64,000 bases of DNA, from NCBI GenBank assembly GCA_024741835.1, contig JAENRP010000176.1:1-64000 (forward strand), in the 5' to 3' direction. Below the pieces are notes generated by a model. That model did not search any database, was not told where the DNA came from, and saw only the letters and a program-made list of their open reading frames with translations. The position numbers and the translations under genes are program-made. The stretch's first letter is position 1, and every line of letters starts with the position of its first letter. Shown here piece by piece: positions 23,077 through 34,429 of the stretch. This DNA comes from Diplocarpon mali (Eukaryota; Ascomycota; Leotiomycetes; Helotiales; Drepanopezizaceae).

Positions 23077-23165
23077 GGTCTGCTGGCCCAATGGCAAGGC
23101 GCTTGACTACGATTGAACAATGTTCGGGTATCAAGAGATTGCAGGTTCGATCCCTGCGTAGATCA
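23077..23165 (+). tRNA. tRNA-Arg(ACG): tRNA-Arg (anticodon ACG) with a 17-nt intron
   Basis: The acceptor stem pairs GGTCTGC (23077-23083) with GTAGATC (23158-23164), using two G-U pairs, and the discriminator is A23165. The D arm contains TGGCCCAATGG (A box). The anticodon stem CTTGA/TCAAG (23102-23106, 23131-23135) holds the loop CTACGA...A with anticodon ACG at 23109-23111. A 17-nt intron (23113-23129) interrupts it one base 3' of the anticodon, the canonical eukaryotic position. The T arm is GCAGG-TTCGATC-CCTGC (B box GGTTCGATCCC). The mature length is 72 nt. A TTTT run at 23182-23185 is a likely Pol III terminator. It decodes CGU/CGC/CGA through inosine. Confidence 0.93.
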
Positions 23166-23181
23166 CGTGCTTGGATTGCTA

Positions 23182-23185
23182 TTTT
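23182..23185 (+). terminator. Pol III T-run after tRNA-Arg
   Basis: TTTT begins 17 bases after the discriminator base of the tRNA, a usual distance for RNA polymerase III termination. Confidence 0.5.
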
Positions 23186-26100
23186 GATTGGCTCGATGGA
23201 GTAACTGCCATAATTGCACGATTTCCTTTGCACATTGTCAGATTAAAGCTGCATTTTATCCCTATCCATGTGTTCAGTGTTCGGGTAATCACTATGCCAG
23301 GTGAGAAGTTTGCATAAGAATTTATTACGTAGAAGAGTTAATTGGACATCACGTGCTATATATTTATATATATAGCAACATCTAACTTTCAGTCCATTCC
23401 CTCGCAATGACACTCACCTTCTATGAATAGGTAGCTATTAAGCTCCGTTGATATTACCCCTTGCATTGTCAGCGTTCAATTTGTATTTGAGGTTGAACTC
23501 ATAAGGGTACCATTTATGCTTTAATATTTGTTTTTTCACTATGACCTGAACTCCTTCCACAAACGTTTGTAGCACAGAACAAGCGGAGGGGGGAAAATAG
23601 CAGGCGTCGTTGGCAAAGCATATGGCATTTCATGTCTGCGTAAACTGTTTGGTTAATAGCTGGTGTAATAAAGGCAGTTATAAAGTATAGAGGACGGACA
23701 CTATATGAAACATTTATGCGGCAAGTACGTATCAAGGTTTCTTATAGGGAAGGATTGCTTGCGACACTTGGTATTTAACAGTTCAGTAGAAGTGCCTAGT
23801 CAGTGTGAAGTTGTTCTATTGTGTTTGTCATTGGAAGAAACTGCTTTCCCATTGCGTATTATTCTTATCAGTGTTCCTATGGTCGGTGAGTCACAGAGTC
23901 GCGATATTGCCTTGGAGAAGCTAGGGATTCCGGGCTCCGTGCCAGTGGCTTTCTCATAGCTCTGGAATGAGATCTCAATGAGCGGCGGATCCTAGCAGGT
24001 CTGATCCAATCTTTTCCAGGCATGTACATGGATCCCTGCGTGGGAGCTGAGTTTCTGCTTCAAAGTTTTGAGACCAGGAATGAGGACTTGGGAGTGGTTG
24101 CAAGTTCGAATGTACTTGGAGCGATGAGCGAAAGATCCGGGTGATATAATGTTGCACTGACACGTGAATTATTCTTGCCTACATATGTATATTACAAGAC
24201 GTAGATAGATACATCCCTGCAGGCGTGTAATTGGAAATTCATAATTTCTATTTACGCGCTGACCAAGCGAATTTTTCTTTTTTCTAATTAGTGTCTAGGA
24301 AATACGTGTTGGTAGGGTTTTACTAACCAGCATGCCTTTCCATCGCGGGCCTTTATGAAATTGCTCTTTTGAGAATGTAGGCAAGGTCTCCTATAAACTC
24401 TCCATCATTTATGCCGCATCCATCTCTTTACTTGAGCCCCTTGCGCGGTTCTGGACATCTGTTTCAATATCAAGCATCAAGTTTAGAACTAATGGATTAT
24501 TTTTCAAGCCCGCGAAGTTCCCTATAACAGGGGATGTAAAAATAATAATACGACCGAACGTCTGCATATGAAAGTGTTGCCCTAATTTCAGAAGACACCT
24601 GAAATCAACATTTTATAGACAAGAGACAAACTTGGATTCAAGCACCTACTCTGTATTTGTCTGTCGCTGTTTTGTATTTCATCAAATTCCATATTATATT
24701 ACCGCACAAATTTATCGACTTCAAGTACATCAAACCTTCCCCTAAGCAATCATAGCGAGTGTAGGGGGGAGGAAAACTTGCGGCATCTCTTATGTGGCCC
24801 CTTGGACGTAGAATCTCTCAGACACAAATTTCGCATCTTCCAAACCTCAAGCTCCAGGCCATAGCTACACTTGAGATCAGCCAGTGAAACAAGACCTGCT
24901 GCGAGCTCTGGCATTGAAACATTCGATGACAGGGCTTCGCACAAAAAAAGCATTTTTAAATTTTGCAGACGGGTTTTTTCTCTAATTAAGCGTTACAATG
25001 TTCGTAGTAGACACAACGGCCAGGTACAGAACTCTGACAAGCGATGTCTTTATTTTCTTCCCTTCCTATGCGATACTCTTCAGTAGATTTAAAGCCATTC
25101 CCCAATCTACCAATCACAGAAGCTTTTACTAAACCGAGGAAGAGCGAGTGCTATGTCCCTAGAATCATCAGCAACTACCTATCTGAAGTTTCGGCTATCC
25201 ATTTCAAGCCTTGTTATTATCTGTCTTCAAGATACAACTCGTCTCAGCAGTTGGGAAGGAAATCGCGCAATATTGCATGGGTAAACAAACGTATCTTTAG
25301 TATTTGAAACTCACTCGAGGTAAAGATGAGTGCAGAGAGTAAGCAACTGTGGATTTTTATCTACACGCTGTTAAAGAGATGAATCTCGAGTAAACTAATG
25401 AACTAACAAATATTCGTTTTACTTTCAGCTTCTCGATTGAACAGACTCGGCACGCTAGAAGAGCCGAAACCCAAGGCTGCTGAGCTGTTATCCGAGCAAA
25501 AGGTAAACGATGTGTACCAGCTTTCACACCAGTCTAGGCAAAGTTGGCCTCCTAGGAACGTTTCCCAGTCATGTGAACATTGTCTTGCAAGTTTCGCAGC
25601 CCGCAATAGAGAACCGCTGGGCGCATTGTGTGCTATATAACAGAGAATTTAATAACTTTTAGAGAATAGAGGGTGTGAAGTGTTGTCTGCTGTACCCCTG
25701 GGTTGGGAAAAGCCCATCGACCGCGATAATTCGTGCTATTATGATAGCTCACAGATCGCGATCCGGTACTACAACTAGAGCCTTTTCGAAGAATGTTATA
25801 TATGGCGTAGTGATTAACTAAGCTCGAGAATAGTGAAAAATTCAACGTGTAGTGCAGAGCTCCACTAAGAAGCCTACAGGGCTGCTGATCTTTCATCAAC
25901 TCGTAGGTTACATAATTGAGAGCCACTGTGGGTCCGTTGCCTCATATATCCAAGACCTACTCAAAAGGTGATATACAACACAGATATCTCAAAGAAGCGG
26001 AACCAGTGCCTAAGAGACAAATGAGAATTTATATCCAGCCACAAAATCAAGACAAGATGTTTGCAACGTGATTAGTAACAGGTCTCTAACAAATGAGTAG

Positions 26101-26836
26101 CATTGATACTCAGATGCGAAGAGTTATTGACCTATTTGCAGAGCTACCTCGGTCTGGATCTGATTCTTATCGCAATACTTTGCCCCACGTACAAGATATC
26201 AACGGCAGTCAGTCGTCAGGTAGCGAGAAACCAAAGGGCTATATATATAGCTGGGCATCATTGCTGGGATAATTGGAAAGTAAAAGCTGATAAGACCAGC
26301 TTAAGATCCCGAAAGACCTATCCTCTGGGGCTGGACGAATTGCACTTGAGGAAGATTAAGCCGTGTTGCATTGCAAGATCTGTGGCTCAGTGTGATCGTG
26401 GTAAGGATGAAGACATCTGTGATTTCAATAGGGGAGGCAAAATGTATGCACTAAACTTGCTGCAAGTTGCTCCTTGTGGATGCGTGAAAAGCTAACAGAC
26501 TGGTAAATGGGCTGCGACTCCAAAGTGGTGAAGTTTTGTGTCCAGGGAAGTAAACATACCAATTGTGCTCATGGCCGTAAACATGTTTTGATCAGATCAG
26601 CAGAGGAGACGCTTTCGCCGAAAATACCATAGCTGTGATGGATTCTGATCTACCAATATCTAAGAAACACAGGCTGGCTGAGTTGGCGGTCCAGCTAAGC
26701 CATCGCATCAAAATGGTGGGTGACCGTGTATTGGTGGTGCCTTACAGATCTCTCAAAGAGGTATTTGCTTTCCCCATTACCCACAGCCCGGTGCGATCAG
26801 ATAAATATCGGACAGTGCTCCTACAGCAAATATTAT
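23186..26836. other. Intergenic, no gene supported
   Basis: Base composition is normal for the genome and there is no RIP-like shift. Open frames are all short (longest about 130 codons, without an ATG near its start) and none resembles a known family or joins plausibly to a neighbour through GT...AG introns. A 59-codon ATG frame at 26093-26272 (starting MSSIDTQMRRVIDLFAEL) has a protein-like composition and could be a small exon, but I cannot extend it. The stretch contains the downstream region of vma12. Confidence 0.5.
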
Positions 26837-27915
26837 TCATTCTGTTGTCTTCAGGGAAGTATCTCTTATGCCTTTCCTCTCCCTCACCATCGCTCGCGTC
26901 TCGTCCTCTTTCGATTCGATGTTAACAGGACTTTCGTCGCCTATTCCCTCTATGCTAGTCCCAGCACCAACAGCCCAAGTATTCACAATCTCCTTGACTT
27001 CCTTGATCTTCTTCTCCTTCCCGCTTGCCTCACTCAAGCGTCTCAAGTATCCGGAATAAACAACCACCTCCGCAACACCAACCAACGCACCTCCACTCAT
27101 GCTCAACGCCAGTCGAGCAGGTGTATTCCACCATTTTGCCGCAATCCAGATAGCAGCTGCGCATGCAAATATGCTAATCAGAACGTTGAGGATTAGGGTC
27201 ACTTGCCGGTCGACATCTGCGTATGTGATACCATCATCGTCTGGATCTGACGCATTGATATTTTGGTGGCTGGAGAAAGCCCTCGCCGCTGAGGCTGCTG
27301 GGAAGCGTTGTGAGAATGTTTCCATGGCCAGGGGTGGGTTGGTCATCCGTCCGTAAGAGCGGGCTTCTTCTTCCCGGCGGAGACGGGCCATCAGCGCTTT
27401 GTATTCGGTTGTCTGAGAAGGTGATTAGCCGGCTGTTCTATGTGTACAGGAATTAGTCTGCCCAGCGCTCCGCCTAATGTTATCTTCAGGAACTGGCGTT
27501 GCCATACGCTAGGAAGGAAGGATTCAACACTTACAGGCTCTGGTTTTGGAGGTGGTGGAGGAATATATACTCTTGCGCCTTTGAGCAGGTCCTCCAGTCG
27601 ATGTGGTTGAAGCTGCCTAGCTTTCATGTCCTGAGAGAGTTCAACGATCTGGCCATGGGATATTGGATCCCCTAGTCTGGGATTCAAGAGTGATGGTTCT
27701 GCAGTTTTATTGTCCCCTGTTTTCTCTGCAGACTTGTTTTTAGTCTGCATATCCTGTAGTTTAATTTCTCTTGTCCTGCCTTCGTTGTTCTCGGGTCCAT
27801 CTTCCTCGCCGTCGCCCTTTTCTTCTATTTTCTTTTTTTCAATCCTCTCGGGCAAAAGACTCTGGATGTTCTCCAGAGCCTCCACGATTGGAGCCGTTAT
27901 AGTAAGAAGTACCAT
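26837..27915 (-). CDS. vma12: V-ATPase assembly factor Vma12/Vph2 (ER membrane)
   Basis: Vma12 acts in the ER membrane with Vma22 and Vma21 to help assemble the Vo sector of the vacuolar H+-ATPase. Two exons (27915-27535 and 27412-26837) join across a 122-bp GTAAGT...CAG intron in phase 0, giving 318 residues. The ATG at 27915 is chosen over an in-frame ATG at 27948 because MVLLTITAPIVEAL is the usual family start. A proline run precedes the splice, and TTEYKALMARLRREEE, the signature of the family, directly follows it. Two membrane helices lie near residues 177-201 and 205-230 (VTLILNVLISIFACAAAIW; ALSMSGGALVGVAEVVVY). The N-terminal half is acidic and low in complexity. The gene is divergent from coq1, with 286 bp between the start codons. 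Confidence 0.88.
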
Positions 27916-28201
27916 CGTATATATGTAATCCTGTGGAGCGACAAGCAAAGATGTTGATGTTTGCTATCTCAAATTAGTCGCTCGGTGCTGTGATGACCCG
28001 ACAATGCTCTAGTGCAGCCGAGAAAATAGTTGCGGGATTCCATGTCCCGACACCGTCCCTTGTTCTCCTCAGTTGACGATTTCGCCCCGCCCGCGTTTCC
28101 ACAGCTCCCGCCTCGAAGGGTGCAATATACTTGGAGTTCGAATGCCCAGACGGTCATAGTATTGTTGTTGCGTTGGCTGTGCAAAGGCAGGAACTTGGGA
28201 T
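27916..28201. promoter_or_regulatory. Shared divergent promoter, vma12 / coq1
   Basis: Only 286 bp separate the vma12 and coq1 start codons, which point away from each other, so the upstream elements of both must lie here. There is no clear TATA box. A pyrimidine/GC-rich stretch (CGCCCCGCCCGCG around 28083-28095) could be a GC-type element. Confidence 0.45.
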
Positions 28202-29623
28202 ATGGGAATCCGGCCGACCAGAGCTTCGCTGCTCTTGAACAGCTCCTCAAACTCGGGGTTTCAGCTTTACTCGGCATACTCTAGTTGTCAGTTGAAGGGG
28301 CTACAACAAGTGCGACATTCTCAGAATTTGACAAACCGCCATCCCTCGCGGAGGAGGCAGTCGAGCTGGGCGCAAGCTGCTTCTCTTGCCTCCCATGTTT
28401 TCTCCAACGCGACTGCTCGCACAGCAGCTCCCGGATGTGTCAGCGTGGACCCGTTACGTATGGTGGCGAAGGAGATGCAGTTCTTGACGGGGAGTATCAG
28501 GCAATTACTGGGCTCGGGGCACCCTTCTCTCGACACGGTTGCGAAGTACTACACACAGGCTGAGGGCAAACATGTACGGCCGATGATTGTGCTGTTAATG
28601 TCTCGAGCGACAGCTCGCGCACCCAAATCGCCGCGGTTTAACGGCCAGCAGCTCACGGCAGATATCGACAATTCTATTTCACCAATCTCGATATTGGCCG
28701 ATGTCAACCCCACCGAACCCTCTTCGAATCTCCTCACCCACTCCCAAACCACGCACCATACAACCGACAGCGACATACTCCCCACCCAAAGGAGGCTCGC
28801 AGAAATTACGGAGTTGATTCATACAGCGTCACTGCTTCACGACGATGTGATTGATCATTCTGTGGCCCGTCGGGGAGCGCCCTCCGCAAACCTGCAATTC
28901 GGGAACAAAATGGCGGTTCTGGCGGGTGACTTTCTTTTGGGCCGGGCTTCCGTGGCACTGGCGAGACTACGAGATGCGGAGGTGACGGAGCTACTAGCAA
29001 CAGTCATTGCGAATCTGGTGGAGGGAGAATTCATGCAACTGAAGAACACGGCCACGGACGAGAAGAATCCCGTCTGGACCGAAGAAACGGTTACATACTA
29101 CCTGCAGAAGACATATCTAAAGTCTGCGAGCCTGATATCAAAGTCTTGTCGCGCAGCTGCATTACTGGGTGGATCAGATATTGAGACGGTGAATGCAGCC
29201 TATGCATATGGCAAAAATCTGGGACTCGCGTTTCAGTTGGTGGATGATATGCTGGATTACACCATCAGCGACAAGGAACTAGGCAAGCCGGCTGGTGCTG
29301 ATTTGGAGTTGGGACTTGCTACTGCTCCATTATTGTTTGCATGGAAGAATAACAAGGAGTTTGGGCCTTTGGTGGGGAGGAAGTTTGCCCATGAGGGCGA
29401 TATTGCTAGGGTAAGCCGGAAACGCCAAGATCACACCGTTTGCATTATTGATATTTTCCAGGCTCGGGAACTAGTTATCCAAAGCGACGGAATCGATCAA
29501 ACGCGAGCTCTCGCCGAGGAATACGCAAATCGCGCAATTGCAGCTATTGACACCTTCCCAGACAGCGAAGCCAAGGAAGGCTTAGTAGAGATGGTCTTCA
29601 AAACCCTGAAGCGAAGGAAATGA
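28202..29623 (+). CDS. coq1: Polyprenyl (solanesyl/hexaprenyl) diphosphate synthase, ubiquinone side chain
   Basis: COQ1 is a mitochondrial trans-prenyltransferase that builds the isoprenoid tail of ubiquinone from FPP/GGPP and IPP. Two aspartate-rich motifs are present: DDVID at residues 214-218 (LLHDDVID, followed by ARRG) and DDMLD at 348-352 (LVDDMLDY). GKHVRP, the IPP-binding motif, is near residue 125. The N-terminus is rich in Arg/Ser and lacks acidic residues, as a mitochondrial presequence should. A 51-bp intron, 29411-29461 (GTAAGC...CCAG), is a multiple of three without a stop; removing it restores EGDIARARELV, the family sequence, giving 456 residues. The low-complexity insert at about residues 139-200 before LAEITELIHTASLLH is usual in filamentous fungi. 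A further intron in the presequence cannot be excluded. Confidence 0.93.
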   Translation: MGIRPTRASLLLNSSSNSGFQLYSAYSSCQLKGLQQVRHSQNLTNRHPSRRRQSSWAQAASLASHVFSNATARTAAPGCVSVDPLRMVAKEMQFLTGSIRQLLGSGHPSLDTVAKYYTQAEGKHVRPMIVLLMSRATARAPKSPRFNGQQLTADIDNSISPISILADVNPTEPSSNLLTHSQTTHHTTDSDILPTQRRLAEITELIHTASLLHDDVIDHSVARRGAPSANLQFGNKMAVLAGDFLLGRASVALARLRDAEVTELLATVIANLVEGEFMQLKNTATDEKNPVWTEETVTYYLQKTYLKSASLISKSCRAAALLGGSDIETVNAAYAYGKNLGLAFQLVDDMLDYTISDKELGKPAGADLELGLATAPLLFAWKNNKEFGPLVGRKFAHEGDIARVSRKRQDHTVCIIDIFQARELVIQSDGIDQTRALAEEYANRAIAAIDTFPDSEAKEGLVEMVFKTLKRRK

Positions 29624-30518
29624 ACACCTGCATCCTTGTCCTTATCTTGTTCGAATGGACTTCTTGCTGCTTTGTATACGAATGCATGAGAGAGTGTGCA
29701 TAGAATAATGTACTATACGAGGGTAACATATTATAGAAGGCCTACAGATAGGATCATTTTGATATCCTGCTTAATTGTGCCACTGGACACTGGACAGGGG
29801 AAGTACCTGTTTCATTATGGCTATGCTATCATCATGCTATGGATTTGAACAGCCTCTCTCCAACTTGTAGTGACCCAGAGTTAGAAAATCTTGACAATGT
29901 GTAGCCTTTTCTATCTTTCCACACACATGGTGTATAAGGGAGGGCAAGTCACTACTGTATATAGGCTCGAAGCGAGGAGCCTGGATTCTATTAGAGCTGG
30001 AGCTAGTCTAGCGCGATTCGCTTCGCCAAGACTCGCGACGCGTCTCCCAACTTCCTGTAAACTTCAACACTATACTTCAATAACCTCATGACATATCGCT
30101 ACCCGAAACAATAATCCCATGTCACTGATTGGGGAGCCGCATCGAAGTGACAAGTATAGAGGTCAATAAGCTGTCTTGTTTTCCAGGTACTGCAAAACTC
30201 AAGTTACTGTGCACAGATTGACGTGCCTTGACGCGTGCTGCCATCCACAGTCTTTAACTTTCAATCGCTTGAGCTTTGAACTACATCAGCCTCAGCTCTT
30301 GTCTATCGAGGTATTACCCCGGATCTGGAGGCGTCGGTACCCCTTGCAGACTCGCATACAGTAGAGAACAAGTCAGGGGAAGTGCAATAAAGACCCTTGG
30401 CGCGCCTCGCTTCGACGAACATAGTCGCCTCCTTCATATTTGTTCCTCTACAACACTCTGAGTTGGATAGCCTCAACATCCTGCCCGCCATTAGGCACAG
30501 CCAAGGGGCCTACCCAAA
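29624..30518. other. Intergenic between coq1 and eco1
   Basis: This contains the coq1 3' end (AT-rich, with TATACGA/ATATT motifs near 29700-29740) and the eco1 upstream region. No open frame of interest is present on either strand. Confidence 0.5.
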
Positions 30519-31944
30519 ATGGCAACGCCATCAGGTAATAACCGGTAAGAGCCGTTTCTGTCTATCTCGCCTTCGATTTCGCTAACAGGTAAATTTAAGA
30601 GGAAGGGCCCTCAAAACGTATTCTCGTCGCGTCAACAGCACCACTACAGCGCAGCCTTCAGCTAAGAGTAAACGCGAAAACGTGCCTCAATCTCTTCCAG
30701 AACTAGATCCAGCGAAGAAGTTTGCGCGTTATTCAATTCAAAGCTATTTTCAACCTCTGTCGAGTTCCTCGAGTCTCGCTACAACACGAGCTTCTCAACA
30801 GTCGCCCGTTGATCTCAATCCAAGACCAACCCCTCCGTCATCGCCGCCGCCGAATACTGTCAAATCTATAGTCCAATCTCAGAGGTATCTGAAAAAGTCT
30901 AAACGAAGACTTACCACACGACCGCTGAATACCACAGCCATCACGATGTCAGGTTCTCTCTGTGGATTCTGTATGAAAGGGGGCAGTTGCAAATGCAGTG
31001 GCCCAGTATCCGCTCAGTGGGAGGCTGAGCTGTCAAAGCAGTTCATGACTGATGATGAACTTGTTGAGTCTGAAGAAGAAATTCCAAATTATAGTCCGTC
31101 TTCTCACACGATCTTCCGTCGCATCAATGCTGGCCCCGCCCCTAAGAAACTATCAACTTCTAGCATGTCCCAGACACGACTTTCCGGAAAATCGACGACG
31201 AGAACTTGTCGCGAATGCGGAACACTGTACGATCCCTCAAATTCCAGGGATGTTTCCGCCCATGATAAAGAGCATGACTACCAGATAAATTGCAGCATCG
31301 GAAACATCAATTTGACACCGTATACACCAACACGATACGTCCAGTTGGTTGGTTCTGGGTCTACTGCACAAGTACTTAGCTTCTGCATCATCAGTAACTC
31401 GTGTGAGGAAAAGGTTCGAAAATTCGCGGAAAAGGTCGTCGAGCAAAAGATAGATCAGACAATGAACTGTGCGCACGAAGATCTATGGGCAGATATCCAT
31501 GATCCATCCAATCCTGCTCAGCTTACTCCTAAATACAAAGTCTGCGTAGCCATGCTTGGCAAACGACCTATTGGAGCACTCGTCGTCAAGGCTTTCGGCA
31601 AGGGGCAATTCTATCGTCGACAGGCCGAATTGGACAATAAGGACTGTCTCTCTGCACTGATTGATCCGGCTGTTCATAATTGCGAGTTGACTGTCGACAA
31701 AATTTGGGTTGAGAGAAAGTATCGAGAAGGTTACGACTTAGAAGGAAGCGAACTGCATATCGCTCACGACCTCCTGGACTTGGCCCGCCACGAGTTCTTC
31801 GGCTCCTATCTCGTCCCGAAACACAAGATTGCGTTCTCTCCCGTTACCAAGGATGGTTACCGCTGTGCTGTCAAGTTCTACAATGGTACCTGGCTTACCA
31901 CGGATGGGAAGAACATCGAGAAGATCCTGCTAGCTCCTTACTAA
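30519..31944 (+). CDS. eco1: Cohesin N-acetyltransferase Eco1/Ctf7
   Basis: Eco1 acetylates the Smc3 head during S phase to establish sister-chromatid cohesion. The main exon has a C2H2 finger TCRECGTLYDP...HDKEH (about 31204-31275) followed by a GNAT domain with VDKIWVERKYR (about 31690-31720) and the C-terminal family block KIAFSPVTKDG and RCAVKFYNGTW. A PIP-box-like SIQSYF near the N-terminus would bind PCNA. The main frame has no ATG before its first conserved block, so a small first exon is needed. ATG 30519 followed by a short intron (donor GTAAGA at 30545 or GTAATA at 30534; acceptor just before 30600-30602) gives an N-terminus running into GRALKTYSRR. The exact splice is inferred. About 450 residues. 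Confidence 0.85.
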
Positions 31945-32785
31945 CCAATCGGGCTTTGCCTCCAGATACGCATTGCGGAACTCGACATTGTTGGAAGCCT
32001 GCGGACTGGGCTTGCTTTTAGAATTGGATTATGCCTTCAATAGCAGTAGTCGATACTTACAACTAAAGGCGTTGGGACCCTCCATTTGCTTGATTTCTAT
32101 TTTGCTGACCGACCTCTTCACTCATTTACTGTTTCCTTTTTCTCGATCAACGAGAGAAACGTAAGGCTTTTCTCAAGGAGTGGATATAGGGATGCATTTT
32201 ACTTTGACGGATAATACCCATGCATGAGTGGTGTTTAGGGGATATTGTACGGTAGCTTATTTGGTTGAACGATCCTAATGTAAAGGTCTTTTCCCCTGGC
32301 AGCTCGGTCTTCCCGCTGTCACGGTGTATCCCTGCGAGATTGAAATTTAGCAGATGCCGGAAGGCTTGATATCCAAATCGCCTTTCTGAAGACGGGAAGA
32401 ACAGGATTAAAACTAGTACTGGCAGGCTTTCAGGAAGTTCACCATACCAAGACTGGCATTTGTAAACAAGGCTCATTGTTCATGCCATATATTAGCCTAT
32501 TGCCACATATCATGATATCCCGGAATTGTCTCAAACTCTCTCCGACGTTTGTGGTTCTTGAGACCTAAAGGACCATACAGAGCCCAGCTCAGGCATTGGC
32601 CCAAGGAACCGCTGCCAGATTTAGCTGTGGTGGTCCAAGCTCCGATAAGATTTCGAAATGACGCCTCGCCCACCGAGCTCTCCGGTGTGCAGCACAATGG
32701 CGACCTCCAGAAGGCTGCCCGCTTGAATATCTTCATTGATGAAGCATCACCCAAGCTCGAAAATTGATGTTTCTGATCCAACAAG
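31945..32785. other. Intergenic between eco1 and the proline-rich gene
   Basis: Short frames only. It should hold the 3' UTR of eco1 and the promoter of the downstream gene. Nothing else is recognised. Confidence 0.5.
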
Positions 32786-34429
32786 ATGTCTGTGAAATTG
32801 CCGTCTTCGAACCCTTTTCGAAAGAGAACACCCGCGGCTCTCCCCTCGGCCATTTCGGAGCGCTCATCCATGAATCCACACTCCCCTCAAAACACAGATA
32901 CACAAGCAGACTATGATAGCATAGCAAAGTCGGATGTAACCAAAACCAAGAAAGTCAGAGTGCAATCACCACCTCCGCCGTCGCCGTCTACCCCATCACT
33001 CCCCGATTCATCCTCAACGATCAGCGATGAGGCTTATAATATGCCGGAGAGACCACCCACACCTCCGATGTCTCGGAAAGACGACCCATTCAACAGTGTA
33101 CCCTCAGATACAAGTGAAGAGGAGGAAGATGACAGACTTGGTAAAGCCCCGGCGAACCCGTTCTCGAAGACATTAGAGTCGATGGAGTGTCCCGAACGAC
33201 GCAGCGCAATAATACCCTCCACAGATACCCCAATTGCAGGACGAGCATCTATGGATGTGGATGCATTCAAGCGCTTGTTGATGACGGGAGATTCTGGGCT
33301 GGGTATACCTACGACACAGTCTGCAGCCCATGCGCAAGTGGTACATACTCTGGGAGATGGGAGCAGTAGCACAGGTATATCCTCAAATTCCCGGCAGTCA
33401 TTCTTCAAGGCAATTCATGAGCCTTCGCCGGAGTCGCCTCGTACCTCACACGAGATTTCAGAGCCAGAAAATGACCAAAGGTTGCTCGTGGCAGAGGCGC
33501 TACCTTCGGCAAGCAGGAAGAAACCCCCGCCACCGAGCTCGAGACATGGTAAATTGATCAAGGTGGAATTGAAGGACGAGAATACACCCACGGGCTTGCA
33601 ATCACCTCCTACGCCATGCTCTATTGCATCCCAGCATTACTTGAACTCTAGTCCTCGCTCCCAAACGGATCTCAACAAACCTCTCCCCCTAGCCCCGAAT
33701 CGAGCCATCCATGATTCGGACCACGAGTCTGTCTTTGACAAGGAATCGGCGGGCAAAACACCAGAGCTAGCATCGCTACAACAAACAGCGCGGGTCAAAG
33801 CACCTCCAGCACCACCGCTCACTCGTCGGCATAGTCAGAAGATTGCTGGGACGACATTGAGCAGGGGCGGTTCGATCAGATTATCCCCGGAACCAGTAGA
33901 GCAGTCGACTAGACTTCTTGAAATAGGAAATGAGAACAGAAAGACACCATCATCTGAAGATATCAAGACCCCTCCTCTGCCCCCTCCACGCCGTTCAGGA
34001 TCTGTAAGAAGTCTCTCATATAATCCCTTGAAATCGCCTTCGACTGTCTCTCTTCCCGCTCCACCGCCAGCTCGAGGATCTAGATCTACATCTGGAGGCA
34101 AACCATCATCCCTCATCAATATCGACGCGTCTCCCGCCAACAAACGATCATCCGTCATTGCTCCACCGCCCCCACCACCTCGTCATGGACACCGAAGTAC
34201 TAGTGGCATAGAAGCAAAATCACCTGGCACATCTCGACGTCCAAGCGGTGAGCACACTGGTCACAGTACCAAGCCCCGACGCGGATCATTGACGCCGTCG
34301 CTATTACACGGCGAGCCTGCACAAACAAAAGACGAAAATTATCAGATCGACATTCTCGCTGACCTCGGCAAACTTCAACGCGATATCGACGCACTGCGTA
34401 TCCAAAGCGAGGACAGGAGAATCGCATGA
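32786..34429 (+). CDS. Proline-rich, NPF-motif disordered protein (endocytic adaptor-like)
   Basis: A single exon of 547 codons starts at ATG 32786. I do not recognise a folded domain. The protein is dominated by proline and serine, with polyproline runs typical of SH3/WW or EVH1 ligands (PPPPSPSTP near 62, PPTPPM near 90, KKPPPPSS near 246, VIAPPPPPPRHG near 455). It has NPF motifs at 9-11 and 124-126 and DPF at 100-102, which in other proteins bind EH domains and AP2-type ears. An acidic stretch TSEEEEDD sits near 109-116, a GRASMDVDAFKRLL segment near 152-165 is the only part that looks ordered, and a short predicted coil lies at the C-terminus (IDILADLGKLQRDIDALRI). A role in actin/endocytosis is an inference from the motifs only. 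Confidence 0.75.
   Translation: MSVKLPSSNPFRKRTPAALPSAISERSSMNPHSPQNTDTQADYDSIAKSDVTKTKKVRVQSPPPPSPSTPSLPDSSSTISDEAYNMPERPPTPPMSRKDDPFNSVPSDTSEEEEDDRLGKAPANPFSKTLESMECPERRSAIIPSTDTPIAGRASMDVDAFKRLLMTGDSGLGIPTTQSAAHAQVVHTLGDGSSSTGISSNSRQSFFKAIHEPSPESPRTSHEISEPENDQRLLVAEALPSASRKKPPPPSSRHGKLIKVELKDENTPTGLQSPPTPCSIASQHYLNSSPRSQTDLNKPLPLAPNRAIHDSDHESVFDKESAGKTPELASLQQTARVKAPPAPPLTRRHSQKIAGTTLSRGGSIRLSPEPVEQSTRLLEIGNENRKTPSSEDIKTPPLPPPRRSGSVRSLSYNPLKSPSTVSLPAPPPARGSRSTSGGKPSSLINIDASPANKRSSVIAPPPPPPRHGHRSTSGIEAKSPGTSRRPSGEHTGHSTKPRRGSLTPSLLHGEPAQTKDENYQIDILADLGKLQRDIDALRIQSEDRRIA

Noticed and set aside
30682..30684. GTG at 30682 as start of eco1
   Set aside because: Nuclear fungal genes start at ATG; an upstream exon with ATG 30519 and a short intron gives a better N-terminus.
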